64,000 bases of DNA from assembly GCA_041920415.1 (NCBI GenBank), contig JBHGYD010000030.1, forward strand, positions 1-64,000, given 5' to 3'. Both the position numbers and the translations under genes were made by a program. The notes under the pieces are model-generated. The model was not told where the DNA came from, made no database searches, and worked only from the letters and a program-made list of their open reading frames with translations. This DNA comes from JBHGYD01 sp041920415 (GTDB lineage: Bacteria > Bacillota > Bacilli > Bacillales > Anoxybacillaceae). Position 1 is the first letter of the stretch. Each line of letters begins with the position of its first letter. Shown piece after piece: positions 51,542-60,822 of this stretch.

Positions 51542-52264
51542 TTATAACATCTTTTCAAGAAATTCTTGAGCCCGCTTGCTTTTTGGAGCGGAGAAAAATT
51601 CGCTTGGCGGCGCGTCTTCAACAAGCAATCCGCCGTCTAAAAATAAAACACGGTCCGCCACTTCGCGGGCAAATCCCATTTCATGCGTGACGATCGCCAT
51701 CGTCATTCCCGTATGGGCAAGCGACTTCATGACTTCCAGCACTTCTTTCACCATCTCTGGGTCTAATGCTGACGTCGGCTCATCAAATAGCATCACCTCT
51801 GGCGACATCGCGAGCGCACGCGCAATCGCCACGCGCTGTTTTTGTCCTCCCGATAAACGGTTTGGATATTCGTTCGCTTTTTCGGCTAAACCGACTTTAC
51901 GCAGTAGTTCCATCGCTTTTGCTTCCGCTTCCGCTTTGGTCATTCCTTTTACCTTCATCGGTGCGTAAGTTAAATTTTCTAAAACGGTCATATGCGGAAA
52001 TAAATGAAAATGCTGAAATACCATGCCGACATTTTGCCGCACTTTCATAATATTCGTTTTCGGATTTGTAATTTCCTGATCACCAATCCAAACTTTTCCG
52101 CTCGTTGGCTCTTCTAACAAGTTAAGACAACGTAAAAACGTTGATTTTCCTGACCCTGATGGACCGATAATCGCGACAACTTCCCCTTGTTTAATCGTTG
52201 TCGTAATTCCTTTTAATACTTCGAGTTTTCCGAATGATTTATGAAGATTTTCTACTTTAATCAC
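51542..52264 (-). CDS. artR: Arginine ABC transporter ATP-binding protein
   Basis: A 240-residue polar-amino-acid ABC ATPase: Walker A GPSGSGKST, signature LSGGQKQRVAIARALA, Walker B VMLFDEPTSALDPEM and the switch histidine in AIVTHEMGFA. GTG 52264 overlaps the artQ 3' end by 8 bases. It matches B. subtilis ArtR (YqiZ). Confidence 0.93.
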   Translation of the reverse strand: MIKVENLHKSFGKLEVLKGITTTIKQGEVVAIIGPSGSGKSTFLRCLNLLEEPTSGKVWIGDQEITNPKTNIMKVRQNVGMVFQHFHLFPHMTVLENLTYAPMKVKGMTKAEAEAKAMELLRKVGLAEKANEYPNRLSGGQKQRVAIARALAMSPEVMLFDEPTSALDPEMVKEVLEVMKSLAHTGMTMAIVTHEMGFAREVADRVLFLDGGLLVEDAPPSEFFSAPKSKRAQEFLEKML

Positions 52265-52916
52265 TTTTTCTCATTCTCCCTTCAACTGCTTTGCCAAGCA
52301 GCGTTAGGATGATTACTAATATATAATAAATAAGTCCAGCAAACAAAAGCGGTTCAAAATAGGCGTACTTCTCGCCGCCGACAATATAGGCGCGGCGCAT
52401 AATATCCATCGCGCCAATCACTGTGACAACCGCCGATTCTTTTGTCAAGGTGATAAATTCGTTCATTAAAGCAGGCAAGATGTTTTTTAACGCCTGCGGC
52501 AAGATGATGTCGCGCATCATTCGTTTGTATGGAATCCCAAGCGCCATCGCTGCTTCTCTCTGTCCTTTATCAACCGCCAAAATTCCCGCGCGAATAATTT
52601 CCGAAATGTAAGCAGCGGAGTTTAAGCCAAAGGCAATGACTGCAGCGGGAAACGCTTCAATCTCAAAACCGATAATTTGCGGCAGCCCATAATAAATAAT
52701 CATTAACTGCAAAATAAGAGGCGTACCGCGGAATACGGATGTATACGCATCCGCAAGCCATGTTAACACTTTTATTCTGCCAATCTTACATAGCGCTAAA
52801 ACAATCCCGAGCGCAAACCCAAGCAATGCCGCTAAAGCCACAATTTTTAACGTTACCCCTACCCCTTGTAAAATAAAAGGGATCGATGGCACGATTTGCG
52901 AGAAATTCAAATTCAC
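52257..52916 (-). CDS. artQ: Arginine ABC transporter permease
   Basis: A 219-residue inner-membrane permease of the HisM/GlnP type with five helices. The EAA loop appears as GQREAAMALGIPYKRMMRDI followed by ILPQALKNILPAL. GTG 52916 follows GGAAGG. It is separated from artP by 121 bases containing an intercistronic hairpin. Confidence 0.93.
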   Translation of the reverse strand: MNLNFSQIVPSIPFILQGVGVTLKIVALAALLGFALGIVLALCKIGRIKVLTWLADAYTSVFRGTPLILQLMIIYYGLPQIIGFEIEAFPAAVIAFGLNSAAYISEIIRAGILAVDKGQREAAMALGIPYKRMMRDIILPQALKNILPALMNEFITLTKESAVVTVIGAMDIMRRAYIVGGEKYAYFEPLLFAGLIYYILVIILTLLGKAVEGRMRKSD

Positions 52917-52993
52917 GCCGAAATCCGTCCTTCCTCTATATAGTGCATGTCAAACCCCATTTTGCCGAAGATCGAAACATCGTTATAGGAGTC

Positions 52994-53027
52994 AAAAAAA
53001 TTCAAAAAGGGGCAAGCCCTTTTTGAA
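52994..53027 (-). terminator. Intercistronic attenuator between artP and artQ
   Basis: TTCAAAAAGGGGC (53001-53013) pairs with GCCCTTTTTGAA (53016-53027) with one bulge; on the minus strand TTTTTTT (52994-53000 region) follows 3 bases later. It should end most transcripts after artP and so give more binding protein than permease and ATPase. Confidence 0.7.
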
Positions 53028-53037
53028 CGTACAGAAA

Positions 53038-53832
53038 TTATTTTTGGTCAAACCATTTTTTAATCAGCTTATCAACTTCGCCGTTCTTTATTTTCTCTTT
53101 TAATACTTTGTTAAATTCTCCAGCCAATTTGCTGCCTTTAGGGAAGGCAATAGCGGAACCCGCTTCCTCTTCGTTTGTCGGAATGGTGTTGCCTTCTAAC
53201 TTGCCGTTGCTGTTTTTAATATATCCTTTTGCAACAGTATCTTCGATAATCGCAGCATCAAAACGTCCCGCATTAATTTCTTCAATCAGTTCTGGAATGC
53301 GGTTGCGGCTTTCAATTTTCATATCAATGGTTTTTGCAAGTTCTTTTGCCTTTCCTTCTTGAATCGAACCTGTTTGCACACCAACTGTTTTGCCTTTTAA
53401 ATCCTCTACCGTCTTAATCCCGCTTCCTTTTTTCGCGACGATCATGTTTCTGGCCACATAATACACATCAGAAAAATCTACGTTTTTCTTACGATCAGGA
53501 GTTGGTGTCATTCCCGCTAAGACAAAGTCGACTTTTCCAGATTGAAGTGCTGGAATTAAACCAGTGAAGTCCATATCAACAACTTTAAATTCATATCCTA
53601 ATTCTTTCGTAATCATTTTCGCTAAATCAACGTCAAACCCGATAACTTGATCGCCTTTCGCCGTATCGATATACTCAAATGGAGCATAGTCAGCGGAAGT
53701 TCCCATTTTTAATACTTTCTTTCCTTCGCTGCTTCCTTGCTTTTCCGCCGTCTTTTCTGATGTGCCGCAAGCAGAAAGCAAGCCGATTAATAGAATGCTA
53801 GATAATAATAGTGAAATCCACTTTTTCATCAT
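53038..53832 (-). CDS. artP: Arginine-binding lipoprotein of the Art transporter
   Basis: A 264-residue solute-binding protein. The lipobox LLSAC (Cys22) follows a signal peptide; the mature part contains VLKMGTSADYAPFEYID, GFDVDLAKMITKELGYEF and GKTVGVQTGSIQEGKAKEL, the family-3 binding-protein pattern for polar amino acids. AAAGGAG precedes two adjacent ATGs; the second (53829) has the better spacing. Arginine specificity is inferred from synteny with B. subtilis artP (yqiX) and an ARG-box-like site upstream. Confidence 0.9.
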   Translation of the reverse strand: MMKKWISLLLSSILLIGLLSACGTSEKTAEKQGSSEGKKVLKMGTSADYAPFEYIDTAKGDQVIGFDVDLAKMITKELGYEFKVVDMDFTGLIPALQSGKVDFVLAGMTPTPDRKKNVDFSDVYYVARNMIVAKKGSGIKTVEDLKGKTVGVQTGSIQEGKAKELAKTIDMKIESRNRIPELIEEINAGRFDAAIIEDTVAKGYIKNSNGKLEGNTIPTNEEEAGSAIAFPKGSKLAGEFNKVLKEKIKNGEVDKLIKKWFDQK

Positions 53833-53913
53833 ACTGTCTCCTTTTTAATTTTTAAAAAATTTTAATATTATTACAAAATAAGTTCTAAAGACGTTCAATT
53901 ATTATCCCTTAAA

Positions 53914-53927
53914 TGAATATTAATTCT
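53914..53927 (-). promoter_or_regulatory. ARG-box-like operator before artP
   Basis: AGAATTAATATTCA on the minus strand differs at one position from the palindrome TGAAT-AATT/TAAT-ATTCA type recognised by AhrC/ArgR. It lies between TTGTAG (53926-53931) and GATAAT, a plausible though over-spaced promoter (19 bases). Regulation by arginine is inferred. Confidence 0.5.
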
Positions 53928-54044
53928 ACAAGTTGTATATTAACACATATATTTATAATTATACAACTGCTTTTTTAATTATAAACAAAATGTTTTTATT
54001 TTCGGAAAATAACGATCAATTTTTAATTTCCGTAAACAAATAAA

Positions 54045-54073
54045 AAAGAAGCCGCAATTAATGCGGCTTCTTT
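54045..54073 (-). terminator. Terminator of brxB
   Basis: AAAGAAGCCGCA (54045-54056) pairs with TGCGGCTTCTTT (54062-54073), overlapping the brxB stop codon; T-run on the minus strand. Confidence 0.85.
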
Positions 54074-54509
54074 ATACTTCATCGCAATATGTTTCAAATG
54101 CGTTTTGTAGCTTTTGAATGACTTCAATCGGCTCGTGCCCCTCAATTTCATGACGCTCAATCATCGTACAAATTTTTCCGTCTTTTAACAGAGCGAACGA
54201 TGGAGAGGAAGGAGGATATCCTTCAAAATATTCTCTTGCTCTTGCAGTTGCTTCTTTATCCTGTCCGGCAAACACAGTGACAAGATAATCCGGACGCTTA
54301 TCGTAATGAATCGCATGAGCGGCAGCTGGACGGGCGATTCCGCCGGCACAGCCGCATACGGAGTTAATCATCACTAATGTCGTTCCTTTTCGCTGTAACG
54401 CCGCGTCTACCTCTTCCGGCGTGCGCAACTCTTCATATCCCGCCTCAACCATTTCTTTACGTGCTTGCTGGACGACGTCATTCATAAAAAATTGAAATTG
54501 AAACGTCAT
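54072..54509 (-). CDS. brxB: Bacilliredoxin BrxB
   Basis: A 145-residue thioredoxin-like protein with the CGC active site in NSVCGCAGGIARPAA (Cys52/Cys54 region). It removes bacillithiol from S-bacillithiolated proteins. ARAREYFEGYPPSSPSFALL and ERHEIEGHEPIEVI match B. subtilis YqiW (BrxB). GGAGG lies before ATG 54509. Its place between artPQR and the bkd/mut region equals B. subtilis yqiW. Confidence 0.95.
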   Translation of the reverse strand: MTFQFQFFMNDVVQQARKEMVEAGYEELRTPEEVDAALQRKGTTLVMINSVCGCAGGIARPAAAHAIHYDKRPDYLVTVFAGQDKEATARAREYFEGYPPSSPSFALLKDGKICTMIERHEIEGHEPIEVIQKLQNAFETYCDEV

Positions 54510-54563
54510 ACTGATACCTCCGACTTTTTTATTTTATAGTACCATATTGTTTCATTTTTGACT

Positions 54564-54596
54564 AAAAACGCGCCTGATTTAATCAGACGCGTTTTT
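54564..54596 (-). terminator. Terminator of mutA-mutB-meaB
   Basis: AAAAACGCG-C-CTGAT pairs with ATCAG-A-CGCGTTTTT with one mismatch. The three-base loop (54579-54581) is exactly the meaB stop codon. Confidence 0.85.
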
Positions 54597-55703
54597 CTTT
54601 TCGTAAATCGCCAATAGCTCTTGCACAGCCGTCGTTACGGATTGCACACCGGACATAACATTGTTCTCGATAATCGGCAGCTTTTCTTTCACACCTGGGT
54701 GTGAGAAAAAGCTTGTTTCTAAATAGTCTTTAATCATCGAATAAATCCAGTCTTTTAATTGATGGCGACGGCGCATGTCAAATACGCCGGATTGCTTCGT
54801 TGTTTTCACAAATGTTTCGATTACATGCCAAATTTCTTCGATTCCTTCTCCTAACAGCGCCGAACATGTATAGGCTTTCGTTTCCCATCCCGGCGTTGCC
54901 GGACGTAAATAGTGAAGAAATTGATTGTATTCTTCTTTTGCCGCAAGTGCTTTTGGCTTATTGTCTCCATCCGCTTTATTGATGACGACCGCATCGGTCA
55001 ATTCCATAATTCCTTTTTTCATCCCTTGCAGCTCATCACCTGCGCCCGTTAACGCAAGAAGCATGAAGAAATCGACCATGCTGCGCACGACAAATTCGCT
55101 CTGTCCGACGCCGACCGTCTCGATTAAAATAATGTCATATCCGGCCGCTTCACATAACAACATCGTCTCGCGCGTTTTTCGATGTACCCCGCCAAGCGTT
55201 CCCCCCGACGGCGACGGACGGATAAACGCATGTGGGTGGCGCGCTAAGTTTTCCATACGCGTTTTGTCACCGAGAATGCTGCCGCCAGTAATCGAACTGC
55301 TCGGGTCGACCGCGAGAACGGCCACGCGATGACCTTTGTCACATAAAAACTGACCGAACGCTTCGATAAACGTGCTTTTTCCCGCCCCCGGCACACCTGT
55401 AATTCCAATGCGAATCGATTTTCCGACGTGCGGAAGCAATTCGTTCAATATTTGTTGCGCGATGTCCATATGCTTGGACGCATTGCTTTCGACAAGGGTA
55501 ATCGCCTGCGCTAAAATCATGCGGTCGTTGTTTAACACTCCTTCGACATATTCCGATACGGAACGTTCTTTTCGTTTCACCCACCGCTTTGTTGGCTGCG
55601 GTGAGAAAGTAGATTCCTCTCGCTTTTTTACATAAGCGGTCGCAAACTCATCGGCTCGTTCTTCTGGCACCCACTCCGGGCGATATGATCGTTCATTATT
55701 CAT
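54579..55703 (-). CDS. meaB: Methylmalonyl-CoA mutase-associated GTPase MeaB
   Basis: A 374-residue G3E-type GTPase that protects and reactivates methylmalonyl-CoA mutase. Walker A GVPGAGKSTFIEAFG, AVDPSSSITGGSILGDKTRM, IETVGVGQSE and the base motif VINKADGD are clear. An N-terminal extension of about 45 residues with RxxRRxE-type composition precedes the helical domain. The start overlaps the mutB stop by 4 bases (ATGA). Confidence 0.95.
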   Translation of the reverse strand: MNNERSYRPEWVPEERADEFATAYVKKREESTFSPQPTKRWVKRKERSVSEYVEGVLNNDRMILAQAITLVESNASKHMDIAQQILNELLPHVGKSIRIGITGVPGAGKSTFIEAFGQFLCDKGHRVAVLAVDPSSSITGGSILGDKTRMENLARHPHAFIRPSPSGGTLGGVHRKTRETMLLCEAAGYDIILIETVGVGQSEFVVRSMVDFFMLLALTGAGDELQGMKKGIMELTDAVVINKADGDNKPKALAAKEEYNQFLHYLRPATPGWETKAYTCSALLGEGIEEIWHVIETFVKTTKQSGVFDMRRRHQLKDWIYSMIKDYLETSFFSHPGVKEKLPIIENNVMSGVQSVTTAVQELLAIYEKKNASD

Positions 55704-57892
55704 TGACTCACTTCCTCATAACCGAGGCGCTTATAAATTTCCTCAAGCACTTTTTGTGCCGCTACTGGAATAACCGTTCCTGGACCAAAAATCGCTGCTG
55801 CCCCATGCTCGTATAAAAATTCATAGTCTTGCGGTGGAATGACGCCTCCAACCACAACAATAATATCTTCACGACCTAATTTACGCAATTCCTCCACTAA
55901 CTGCGGCAATAACGTCTTATGTCCAGCGGCAAGAGAGCTTATCCCAACAACATGAACATCGTTTTCAACGGCTTGACGCGCCGTTTCTTCCGGTGTTTGG
56001 AACAATGGTCCGATGTCAACATCAAATCCTAAGTCTGCGAACGCTGTTGCAATGACTTTCGCGCCGCGATCATGACCATCTTGTCCCATTTTTGCAATCA
56101 TAATGCGCGGTCTTCGTCCCTCTAGCTCATAAAACTCATCTGTCATCTTCTTGACGCGTTGAATTTCTTCCTCATTCGTAAATTCTGAACTATACACACC
56201 GCTAATGGAGCGAATAACTGCTTTATGACGTTTTGCGACTTTTTCAATCGCATAGGAAATTTCCCCTAACGTCGCGCGAGCGCGAGCGGCTTTTATAGAA
56301 AGTTCAAGCAAGTTGCCTTCTCCTGTTTCTGTCGCTTTTGTAATCGCGTCTAACGCTTCTTGAACTTTTTGTTCATCGCGAGAGGCGCGCAATTGTTTTA
56401 ATTTTTCAATTTGCCGCATCCGCACCGCTGTATTATCGACTTCTAAAATTTCAATCGGCTCTTCTTTCTCAGGGCGATATTTATTCACGCCGATAATCGT
56501 TTCGGCACCAGAATCAATTTTTGCTTGACGTCTTGCCGCGGCTTCTTCAATGCGCATTTTCGGAAGTCCTGTTTCGATCGCTTTTGCCATGCCGCCTAAG
56601 CTTTCAATTTCTTCAATATGCTTCCATGCGCGATTCATTAATTCATTCGTTAATGTTTCAACATAATAGGAGCCGGCCCACGGGTCAATGACATTACAAA
56701 TTCCCGTTTCATCTTGTAAATAAAGCTGCGTATTGCGGGCAATACGTGCTGAGAAATCTGTCGGCAAAGCAATCGCTTCATCCAACGCGTTCGTATGCAG
56801 TGATTGCGTATGACCAAGCGCGGCCGCAAGCGCTTCAATGCATGTGCGCGCGACGTTATTAAACGGGTCTTGCTCCGTCAAACTCCAACCCGATGTTTGC
56901 GAATGTGTCCTAAGCGCGAGCGATTTCGGGTTTTTCGGATTGAATGTTTTCATCATTTTTGCCCAAATGACGCGCGCCGCTCTCATTTTCGCCACTTCCA
57001 TGAAATAGTTCATGCCGATCGCCCAAAAGAACGAAAGTCTTGGAGCAAACGAGTCAATATCAATTCCTGCCTTCAACCCTGTTCGGACATACTCCAATCC
57101 ATCCGCAAGCGTATAGGCTAACTCAATATCGGCCGGTGCGCCCGCTTCTTGCATATGATAACCAGAAATACTAATGCTGTTAAACTTTGGCATGTATTTC
57201 GATGTGTATTCAAAAATGTCAGCGATAATTCGCATCGACGTTTCTGGCGGATAAATATACGTATTACGCACCATATATTCTTTTAAAATGTCATTTTGAA
57301 TCGTTCCTGAAAGCTTATCTTGCGTCACGCCTTGCTCTTCTGCTGTGACGATATAAAAGGCCATAATCGGCAGTACGGCGCCGTTCATTGTCATCGAAAC
57401 CGACATTTGATCAAGCGGAATGCCGTCAAACAAAATTTTCATATCCAAAATTGAATCAATCGCTACGCCCGCTTTCCCAACATCGCCGACAACGCGCGGA
57501 TGGTCAGAGTCATAACCGCGATGCGTCGCAAGGTCAAAAGCAACGGAAAGTCCTTTTTGTCCCATCGCTAAATTGCGACGATAAAAGGCGTTACTTTCCT
57601 CTGCCGTTGAAAACCCGGCGTATTGGCGAACCGTCCACGGACGATTAACATACATCGATGGATAAGGACCGCGTAAATATGGAGGAATTCCCGGCATATA
57701 ATCAAGGAAATCAAGTCCTTCAATATCTTTTTTTGTATAGAGAGGCTTTACAGCAATTTGCTCATTCGTTTGAAACAGTAAATCATCAATTGATGCCTTT
57801 ACTTTTTCTTCAATCGCTTGTTTCCATTGTTGTTCGTCTACTTCGCTTGGCATGTGCAAAGAAACGTTCGTAAAATCGACCTTTCTACTCAT
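55700..57892 (-). CDS. mutB: Methylmalonyl-CoA mutase, large (catalytic) subunit
   Basis: A 730-residue adenosylcobalamin enzyme isomerising (R)-methylmalonyl-CoA and succinyl-CoA. The CoA-binding TIM barrel holds PGIPPYLRGPYPSMYVNRPW and RQYAGFSTAEESN. The C-terminal B12 domain has the DxHxxG motif in KMGQDGHDRGAKV (His ligand to cobalt) and SSLAAGHKTLLPQ. It overlaps the mutA stop by 8 bases; MutA/MutB should form a heterodimer. Confidence 0.96.
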   Translation of the reverse strand: MSRKVDFTNVSLHMPSEVDEQQWKQAIEEKVKASIDDLLFQTNEQIAVKPLYTKKDIEGLDFLDYMPGIPPYLRGPYPSMYVNRPWTVRQYAGFSTAEESNAFYRRNLAMGQKGLSVAFDLATHRGYDSDHPRVVGDVGKAGVAIDSILDMKILFDGIPLDQMSVSMTMNGAVLPIMAFYIVTAEEQGVTQDKLSGTIQNDILKEYMVRNTYIYPPETSMRIIADIFEYTSKYMPKFNSISISGYHMQEAGAPADIELAYTLADGLEYVRTGLKAGIDIDSFAPRLSFFWAIGMNYFMEVAKMRAARVIWAKMMKTFNPKNPKSLALRTHSQTSGWSLTEQDPFNNVARTCIEALAAALGHTQSLHTNALDEAIALPTDFSARIARNTQLYLQDETGICNVIDPWAGSYYVETLTNELMNRAWKHIEEIESLGGMAKAIETGLPKMRIEEAAARRQAKIDSGAETIIGVNKYRPEKEEPIEILEVDNTAVRMRQIEKLKQLRASRDEQKVQEALDAITKATETGEGNLLELSIKAARARATLGEISYAIEKVAKRHKAVIRSISGVYSSEFTNEEEIQRVKKMTDEFYELEGRRPRIMIAKMGQDGHDRGAKVIATAFADLGFDVDIGPLFQTPEETARQAVENDVHVVGISSLAAGHKTLLPQLVEELRKLGREDIIVVVGGVIPPQDYEFLYEHGAAAIFGPGTVIPVAAQKVLEEIYKRLGYEEVSQ

Positions 57893-59933
57893 CGAGAGCC
57901 ACCCCCATATCTTTCATAAATTCCGCCAGCGTCCCATAGCAATTAGAACCGATATGAATAAAGCCGTCGATCCCTGCTTGGACAAATGTTTCTTCGATTT
58001 CAGGTGCTTGTTTCCCCGCAACATATAGCTTCAGATGAGGGTTTGCTTTCTTTAGTTCCGTTGAAATCGTTGGAACAGTATCCGTGTAGCTTTCGTCTGA
58101 ACCGCAAATGATATAATGCGTACCTTCCAAGGAAAGCGCTCCTTTAACCGCTTCCTCCGCTGACATATAGCCGTTATTTTTTACCACTTCAAAACCGCCC
58201 GCTTCAAAAAAGCCCGTAATAAAATCCGCTCTTGCTTTATGATTCGGAATCGGTCCGAGATTGATAAGGTGCACCGTCGGACGGCTACCGTGTTTTTCTA
58301 AATGAACTTCAGAAGCTTTGCGTAACTGTTCAAACGGTTCTGCCAAACGCCATTGTGCAATTGGCTTAATGTTGATGGATGGACCGGTTGCTGCTAATGC
58401 TTCATTGATTTCTTGAGCGGTCGCTCGACGAGAAACGATAGAAATCGCTGTTTGCATAAACGGTTTCTCGCTGAATTCAGTTTTTACTTGCGCAACATTC
58501 TCATCATAAAACGGTAAATCAGGCGATGTGCTTGTGTGATTACCCGCTTCTCTTTTTGACACAGGTGGCTCTGCCAAATTCGCATAAAGGTTTGTGCCGA
58601 CAATTTTCTCTTTGCGCGTTTTTACATGTTTCTTTCTTAATTCGGCCACTTTTTCAACTTCTGCTTGCACAAATCCTTCTTCGAGCGCTTTTGTAATACC
58701 GCCCTTTGCTTCGATTTGTTGGAACAGCTTCCACACCTCTTCCGCTATTTGTGCCGTCAATGTTTCTACATAGTACGAGCCGCCAGCCGGGTCAATGACT
58801 TTACCGATATGCGCTTCTTCTAGCAAAATCAACTGCGTATTGCGGGCAATTCTTCTTGAAAACTCGTCCGCTTGTTGAATCGCTTCATCGAATGGTGATA
58901 CATGAAGACTGTTCGCTCCGCCGACCGTTGCTGCGAACGCTTCCGTTGTCGCGCGAAGCATATTCACATATGGGTCATATACCGTTTTTGTAAAATGCGA
59001 TGTACGTGCATGTATCCACATCTTTTGTGATTCCTCATTGCCGCCAAATGTCTGAACAATATTGGACCACACAATACGGGCCGCGCGAAGTTTGGCAATT
59101 TCCATAAAGAAATTTGAGCCGATCGCTAACGAAAAACTAATTCGCTGCGCTGCTTCGTCAATCGTTACACCTCGGTTTAAGCATTCATTTACGTATTCTA
59201 CCGCCGTCGCAAACGCGAATGCTAATTCTTGAATCGCATTCGCTCCGCCATTATGATACGGTTCGCCATGAACGATGATCGTTTTCACGTTTGGCATGTG
59301 TTCCTTCGCCCATACCGTCACATCTGCCATTACGTCATATAATGTCGTTAAAGAAGAAGACAATTGTCCTTTTTTCACAAGAGCAGCAAGCGGATCCATG
59401 CCAATTGTTCCGCGCAATGTTTCGAACGGCATTTGATTTTTTTCTAAATAAGTGGCTAACAATGCAAGAAACGGAAGAGAACACGCGCCTGCATCGACTC
59501 GAAGAGAATAGTCTTGAAGAGAAATTCCCGAGAACATTTCTTCTAGATCGGTAAGTGAAGTTACAGAGAACCCTAGCTGATCCAACACAAGATGGATTTC
59601 CGTTTGTCCTCTTGCTAGGTCATGTTTGACGATTTCATTCCACTCCTTCGCGTTACGCGCTGACAGCTCCTGGCTGACTAACCACGGCTCCTGAATATAA
59701 CCGTTCACATGAATCCCGCGTACATAACCAGGAAACCCTGGATATTGTTCAAGGTGTTCCAATGATTCGAGATCCTCACGTGTATAAATCGGTTTTATGC
59801 GCAAATTCTCATACGTAGTGGAATAAAGCTTTTCAATTGGTTTTCCTTTTAAAGATTTCTCTACCTCTTGTTTCCACTCTTCATAAGTCGGAGACGGAAA
59901 CGATTGGTTTTTCATCGTAGAGATATCTGCCAT
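57885..59933 (-). CDS. mutA: Methylmalonyl-CoA mutase, small subunit
   Basis: A 682-residue homologue of MutB. The barrel half is kept (EQYPGFPGYVRGIHVNGYIQ, PAGGSYYVETLTAQIAEEVW), but the C-terminal domain has NLGPIPNHKARADF in place of the DxHxxG cobalt motif, as expected for the non-catalytic subunit. First gene of mutA-mutB-meaB; GGGAG precedes ATG 59933. The AT-rich gap 59934-60210 holds no gene; a TACAAT at about 60031-60036 (minus strand) is a possible -10. Confidence 0.94.
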   Translation of the reverse strand: MADISTMKNQSFPSPTYEEWKQEVEKSLKGKPIEKLYSTTYENLRIKPIYTREDLESLEHLEQYPGFPGYVRGIHVNGYIQEPWLVSQELSARNAKEWNEIVKHDLARGQTEIHLVLDQLGFSVTSLTDLEEMFSGISLQDYSLRVDAGACSLPFLALLATYLEKNQMPFETLRGTIGMDPLAALVKKGQLSSSLTTLYDVMADVTVWAKEHMPNVKTIIVHGEPYHNGGANAIQELAFAFATAVEYVNECLNRGVTIDEAAQRISFSLAIGSNFFMEIAKLRAARIVWSNIVQTFGGNEESQKMWIHARTSHFTKTVYDPYVNMLRATTEAFAATVGGANSLHVSPFDEAIQQADEFSRRIARNTQLILLEEAHIGKVIDPAGGSYYVETLTAQIAEEVWKLFQQIEAKGGITKALEEGFVQAEVEKVAELRKKHVKTRKEKIVGTNLYANLAEPPVSKREAGNHTSTSPDLPFYDENVAQVKTEFSEKPFMQTAISIVSRRATAQEINEALAATGPSINIKPIAQWRLAEPFEQLRKASEVHLEKHGSRPTVHLINLGPIPNHKARADFITGFFEAGGFEVVKNNGYMSAEEAVKGALSLEGTHYIICGSDESYTDTVPTISTELKKANPHLKLYVAGKQAPEIEETFVQAGIDGFIHIGSNCYGTLAEFMKDMGVALDE

Positions 59934-60210
59934 AAATACTCCCTCCCCTTACTTTAAGAAAGCCATTTCTCCCATCCCTTAGAAGAAATCGCTTACTTTC
60001 GAATTTTTAGAAATATTCCCTATAGATTTATTGTAGCACATCTAGGTTATGAATAATGTTTAATTAAGTTAAAAATTCTTATTCAACATTATTCTTTGCT
60101 AAGCTACATTCAGCTTAACTGTATGTAACCCTACACCTTCTACTTATAAGCTTAAATTTATTTTATTAAATAATTGTAATATTTTTTATTAAATTAAACA
60201 TTTATTTTAA

Positions 60211-60822
60211 CTATATCCTACCTTCGTTTTCTTCATTTTGTATCTTTTCTATCCACAATTTTAGCTCCCTCATTTCACTTGGCGTTTCAACGTTTTTGTA
60301 TAAATAATCAACATCAATTTTTGGAAAGTACGTATACAATAAACGGAACCCCCATTCACGATCTACGCCGCTTCGCCAATTTACAGCTGCTCGAAGTCGA
60401 TCTAAAACAATATCTTCGATTCCAATAACATATACCTTACGTTTACCAATCGGGAATGTGGTAACCTTATCATAGTCACCCGCTAAAACATGATCAGGTA
60501 TTTCAATTGAAAGCCCAATTTCTGGATGAATCCAATATCGTCCTTCTTTTTCAAAGCCTAAACTTAATAAAATTTCATTTGCTTTTTCATAGCCGCTTAG
60601 GACAAAATCAATGTCATGTGTCGTGTATTCTTGCAATGTATAGATTTCAACCGACAATCCACCAACAATTATAGGTTTTAATTTTTCTTGTTCCATCACT
60701 TCAGTAATAATGGCAGCTGTTTCAATCATTTTTTCAAATTTTCCTTTATCTTTTAGCTTTAGCAACTCCTCTTTCGCCTTTGTAATATTTTGCAATGATA
60801 AACACCCTGCTTTCTGGTTCAT
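60211..60822 (-). CDS. Nucleotidyltransferase-fold protein (DUF6036/AbiEii-like)
   Basis: A protein of up to 203 residues. IIVGGLSVEIYTLQEYT followed by THDIDFVLSG (about residues 51-77) gives the GG-S...D-x-D core of minimal nucleotidyltransferases. Later VIGIEDIVLDRLRAAVNW is typical of DUF6036-like members. A length near 200 and a short upstream partner gene resemble toxin-antitoxin-type nucleotidyltransferase modules. The 5' end overlaps the partner gene by 77 bases, unusually long; internal starts such as ATG 60729 would remove the overlap. Activity is not established. Confidence 0.7.
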   Translation of the reverse strand: MNQKAGCLSLQNITKAKEELLKLKDKGKFEKMIETAAIITEVMEQEKLKPIIVGGLSVEIYTLQEYTTHDIDFVLSGYEKANEILLSLGFEKEGRYWIHPEIGLSIEIPDHVLAGDYDKVTTFPIGKRKVYVIGIEDIVLDRLRAAVNWRSGVDREWGFRLLYTYFPKIDVDYLYKNVETPSEMRELKLWIEKIQNEENEGRI

